A stretch of 64,000 nt of DNA, from the NCBI RefSeq assembly GCF_037975245.1, contig NC_092576.1, positions 41,856,611-41,920,610 on the forward strand, given 5' to 3'. The notes beneath the pieces are model-generated. The model had not been told where the DNA came from. It saw only the letters and a list, made by a program, of their open reading frames with translations, and made no database searches. The DNA is from Apostichopus japonicus (taxonomy: Eukaryota; Echinodermata; Holothuroidea; Aspidochirotida; Stichopodidae). Shown here piece after piece: positions 60,985 to 64,000 of the stretch. The position numbers were made by a program, and so were the translations under genes. Numbering within the stretch: position 1 is the stretch's first letter; every line of letters begins with the position of its first letter.

Positions 60985-63900
60985 AGTGGCCAAATAAAGA
61001 GGTGTATACAGTAAAATTTAAGTAATGATGTTTTGATGGTACCAGTTACTGCACACAAAGGGGTGGATACAGTAAAATATAAGTAATGATGTTTTGATGG
61101 TACAAGCTACTGCACACAAATAAAGGGGTGTATAAAGTAAAATATAAGTAATGATACTTTGATGGTACCAGTTACTGCACACAAATAAAGAGGTGTATAC
61201 AGTAAAATATATGTAATGATGTTTTGATGTTACCAGTGACTGCACACAAATAAAGGGGTGGATACAGTAAAATATAAGTAATGATGTTTTGATGGTACCA
61301 GTTATTGCACACAAATAGAGGTGTATACAGTAAAATATACGTAATGATGTTTTGATGGTATCAGCTACTGCACACAAATAAAGGGTTGTATACAGTAAAA
61401 TATACGTAATGATGTATTGATGGGACCAGTAACTGCACACAAATAAAGAGGTGTATACAGTAAAATATAAGTAATGATGTTTTGATGGTATCAGCTACTG
61501 CACACAAATAAAGGGTTGTATACAGTAAAATATAAGTAATGATGTTTTGATGGTATCAGCTACTGCACACAAATAAAGAGGTGTATACAGTAAAATATAA
61601 GTAATGATGTTTTGATGGTACCAGTTACTGCACACAAATAAAGGGGTGGATACAGTAAAATATAAGTAATGATGTTTTGATGGTATCAGCTACTGCACAC
61701 AAATAAAGGGTTGTATACAGTAAAATATAAGTAATGATGTATTGATGGTACCAGTAACTGCACACAAATAAAGGGGTGTATACAGTAAAATATAAGTAAT
61801 GATGTATTGATGGTACCATCTACCGCACACAAATAAAGAGGTGTATACAGTAAAATATACGTAATGATGTTTTGATGGTACCAGCTACTGCACACAAATA
61901 AGGGGTGTATACAGTAAAATATAAGTAATGATGTTTTGATGTTACCAGTTACTGTACACAATTAAAGAGGTGTATACAGTAAAATATACGTAATGATGTT
62001 TTGATGGTACCAGTTAATGCACACAAATAAAGAGGTGTATACAAGAAAATATAAGTAATGATGTTTTGATGTTACCAGTGATTGCACACAAATAAAGAGG
62101 TGTATAGAGTAAAATATAAGTAATGATGTTTTGATGGTACCAGCTACTGCACACAAATAAAGGGGTGTATACAGTAAAATATCAGTAATGATGTATTGAT
62201 GGTACCATCTACCGCACACAAATAAAGAGGTGTATACAGTAAAATATACGTAATGATGTTTTGATGGTACCAGCTACTGCACACAAATAAGGGGTGTATA
62301 CAGTAAAATATAAGTAATGATGTTTTGATGGTACCATCTACCGCACACAAATAAAGAGGTGTATACAGTAAAATATATGTAATGATGTTTTGATGGTACC
62401 AGCTACTGCACACAAATAAAGGGGTGTATACAGTAAAATATAAGTAATGATGTTTTGATGGTACCAGTTGCTGCACACAATTAAAGAGGTGTATACAGTA
62501 AAATATACGTAATGGTGTTTTGATGGTACCAGTGGCTGCACACAAATAAAGGGGTGGATACAGTAAAATATAAGTAATGATGTTTTGATGGTACCAGTTA
62601 TTGCACACATGAAGAGGTGTATACAGTAAAATATAAGTAATGATGTTGTGATGGTGCCAGTTATTGCACAAAAATAAAGAGGTGTATACAGTAAAATATA
62701 AGTAATGATGTATTGATGGTACCAGTAACTGCACACAAATAAAGAGGTGTATACAGTAAAATATAAGTAATGATGTTTTGATGGTACCATCTACCGCACA
62801 CAAATAAAGAGGTGTATACAGTAAAATATATGTAATGATGTTTTAATGGTACCAGCTACTGCACACAAATAAAGGGGTGTATAAAGTAAAATATAAGTAA
62901 TGATGTTTTGATGTTACCAGTGACTGCACACAAATAAAGGGGTGGATACAGTGAAATATAAGTAATGATGTTTTGATGGTACCAGTAACTGCACACAATT
63001 AAAGAGGTGTATACAGTAAAATATACGTAATGATGTTTTGATGGTACAAGCTACTGCACACAAATAAAGGGGTGTATACAGTAAAATTTAAGTAATGATG
63101 TTTTGATGGTACCAGTTAATGCACACAAATAAAGAGGTGTATACAATAAAATATAAGTAATGATGTTTTGATGTTACCAGTGATTGCACACAAATAAAGA
63201 TGTGTATAGAGTAAAATATAAGTAATGATGTTTTGATGGTACCAGCTACTGCACACAAATAAAGGGGTGTATACAGTAAAATATAAGTAATGATGTTTTG
63301 ATGGTACCAGCTACTGCACACAAATAAAGAGGTGTATACAGTAAAATATACGTAATGATGTTTTGATGGTACCAGCTACTGCACACAAATAAGGGGTGTA
63401 TACAGTAAAATATAAGTTATGATGTTTTGATGGTACCATCTACCGCACACAAATAAAGAGGTGTATACAGTAAAATATATGTAATGATGTTTTAATGGTA
63501 CCAGCTACTGCACACAAATAAAGGGGTGTATAAAGTAAAATATAAGTAATGATGTTTTGATGTTACCAGTGACTGCACACAAATAAAGGGGTGGATACAG
63601 TAAAATATAATTAATGATGTTTTGATGGTACCAGTAACTGCACACAATTAAAGAGGTGTATACAGTAAAATATACGTAATGATGTTTTGATGGTACAAGC
63701 TACTGCACACAAATAAAGGGGTGTATACAGTAAAATTTAAGTAATGATGTTTTGATGGTACCAGTTAATGCACACAAATAAAGAGGTGTATACAATAAAA
63801 TATAAATAATGATGTTTTGATGTTACCAGTGATTGCACACAAATAAAGATGTGTATAGAGTAAAATATAAGTAATGATGTTTTGATGTTACCAGTGATTG

Positions 63901-64000
63901 CACACAAATAAAGGGGTGTATACAGTAAAATATACGTAATGTTTTGATGGTACCAGCTACTGCACACAAATAAGGGGTGTATACATTAAAATATAAGTAA
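60985..64000. repeat. 65-bp satellite array carrying AATAAA, runs off the window
   Basis: About 46 copies of a 65-bp unit: AATAAAGAGGTGTATACAGT, then AAAATATAAGTAATGATGTT, then TTGATGGTACCAGCTACTGC and ACACA. Unit spacing measured at 61184 to 61249 is 65 bp. Every copy begins with AATAAA or a close variant. A set of about ten monomers is repeated as a block: TTTTAATGGT occurs at 62841 and 63490, 649 bp apart, with the same variants around it. Sixty-five is not a multiple of three and the minus strand of the unit lacks stops, which explains the long minus-strand frames. Confidence 0.97.

Noticed and set aside
61018-63967. Many minus-strand frames up to 219 codons with YFTVYTPLFVC repeats
   Set aside because: They are translations of the 65-bp satellite, whose minus strand has no stop in the common unit.

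Overview
The window is AT-rich, repeat-dense eukaryotic DNA with short exons, long introns, GT-AG splice signals, several classes of tandem repeat and a decayed non-LTR retrotransposon. Nothing in it looks bacterial. A death-fold domain joined to leucine-rich-repeat-like exons, frequent poly(C)/poly(G) tracts, the palindrome TAGGCCTA and CR1/L2-type LINE remains point to a marine deuterostome invertebrate. An echinoderm, perhaps a sea cucumber, is my best guess; it is an inference and not proven by the window.

The main gene is on the minus strand and runs from about 22.58 kb down to 9.28 kb. I assembled it by hand from splice sites and codon phase. It has a short 5' exon, a 306-bp death-fold exon, then LRR-like exons repeating a fixed cycle that I call A (120 bp), B (197-209 bp), C (77 bp) and D (56-89 bp). 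Intron phases agree at all eleven junctions, giving about 559 residues. No NACHT ATPase exon is present, and there is no room for one between the death fold and the repeats. Two stray exons of the same family lie outside the gene: an intact A exon on the plus strand at 30.70 kb and an intact D exon on the minus strand at 38.43 kb. Both suggest a local, rearranged gene family.

Layout: 0-9.2 kb is non-coding with a degenerate 145-bp repeat (0.8-1.65 kb) and a 16-bp minisatellite (4.56-5.27 kb). 9.2-24.3 kb holds the death-fold/LRR gene and two candidate upstream exons. 25-32.2 kb is rich in mobile-element remains: an LTR candidate, a tRNA-like SINE head, long TA microsatellites, the stray A exon and a frameshifted LINE. 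32.2-40 kb is mostly non-coding, with a 48-bp minisatellite, the stray D exon and a TA-cored hairpin. 40-53 kb has a few weak candidate exons, a MITE, a dispersed repeat pair and a 1.46-kb foldback. 53.5-59.3 kb carries three tandem arrays. 60-61 kb holds a small two-exon reading frame. A 65-bp satellite starts right after its stop codon and runs off the end of the window.

The death-fold/LRR gene is the only gene I support with good confidence. Most long reading frames elsewhere come from tandem repeats whose unit has no stop codon.
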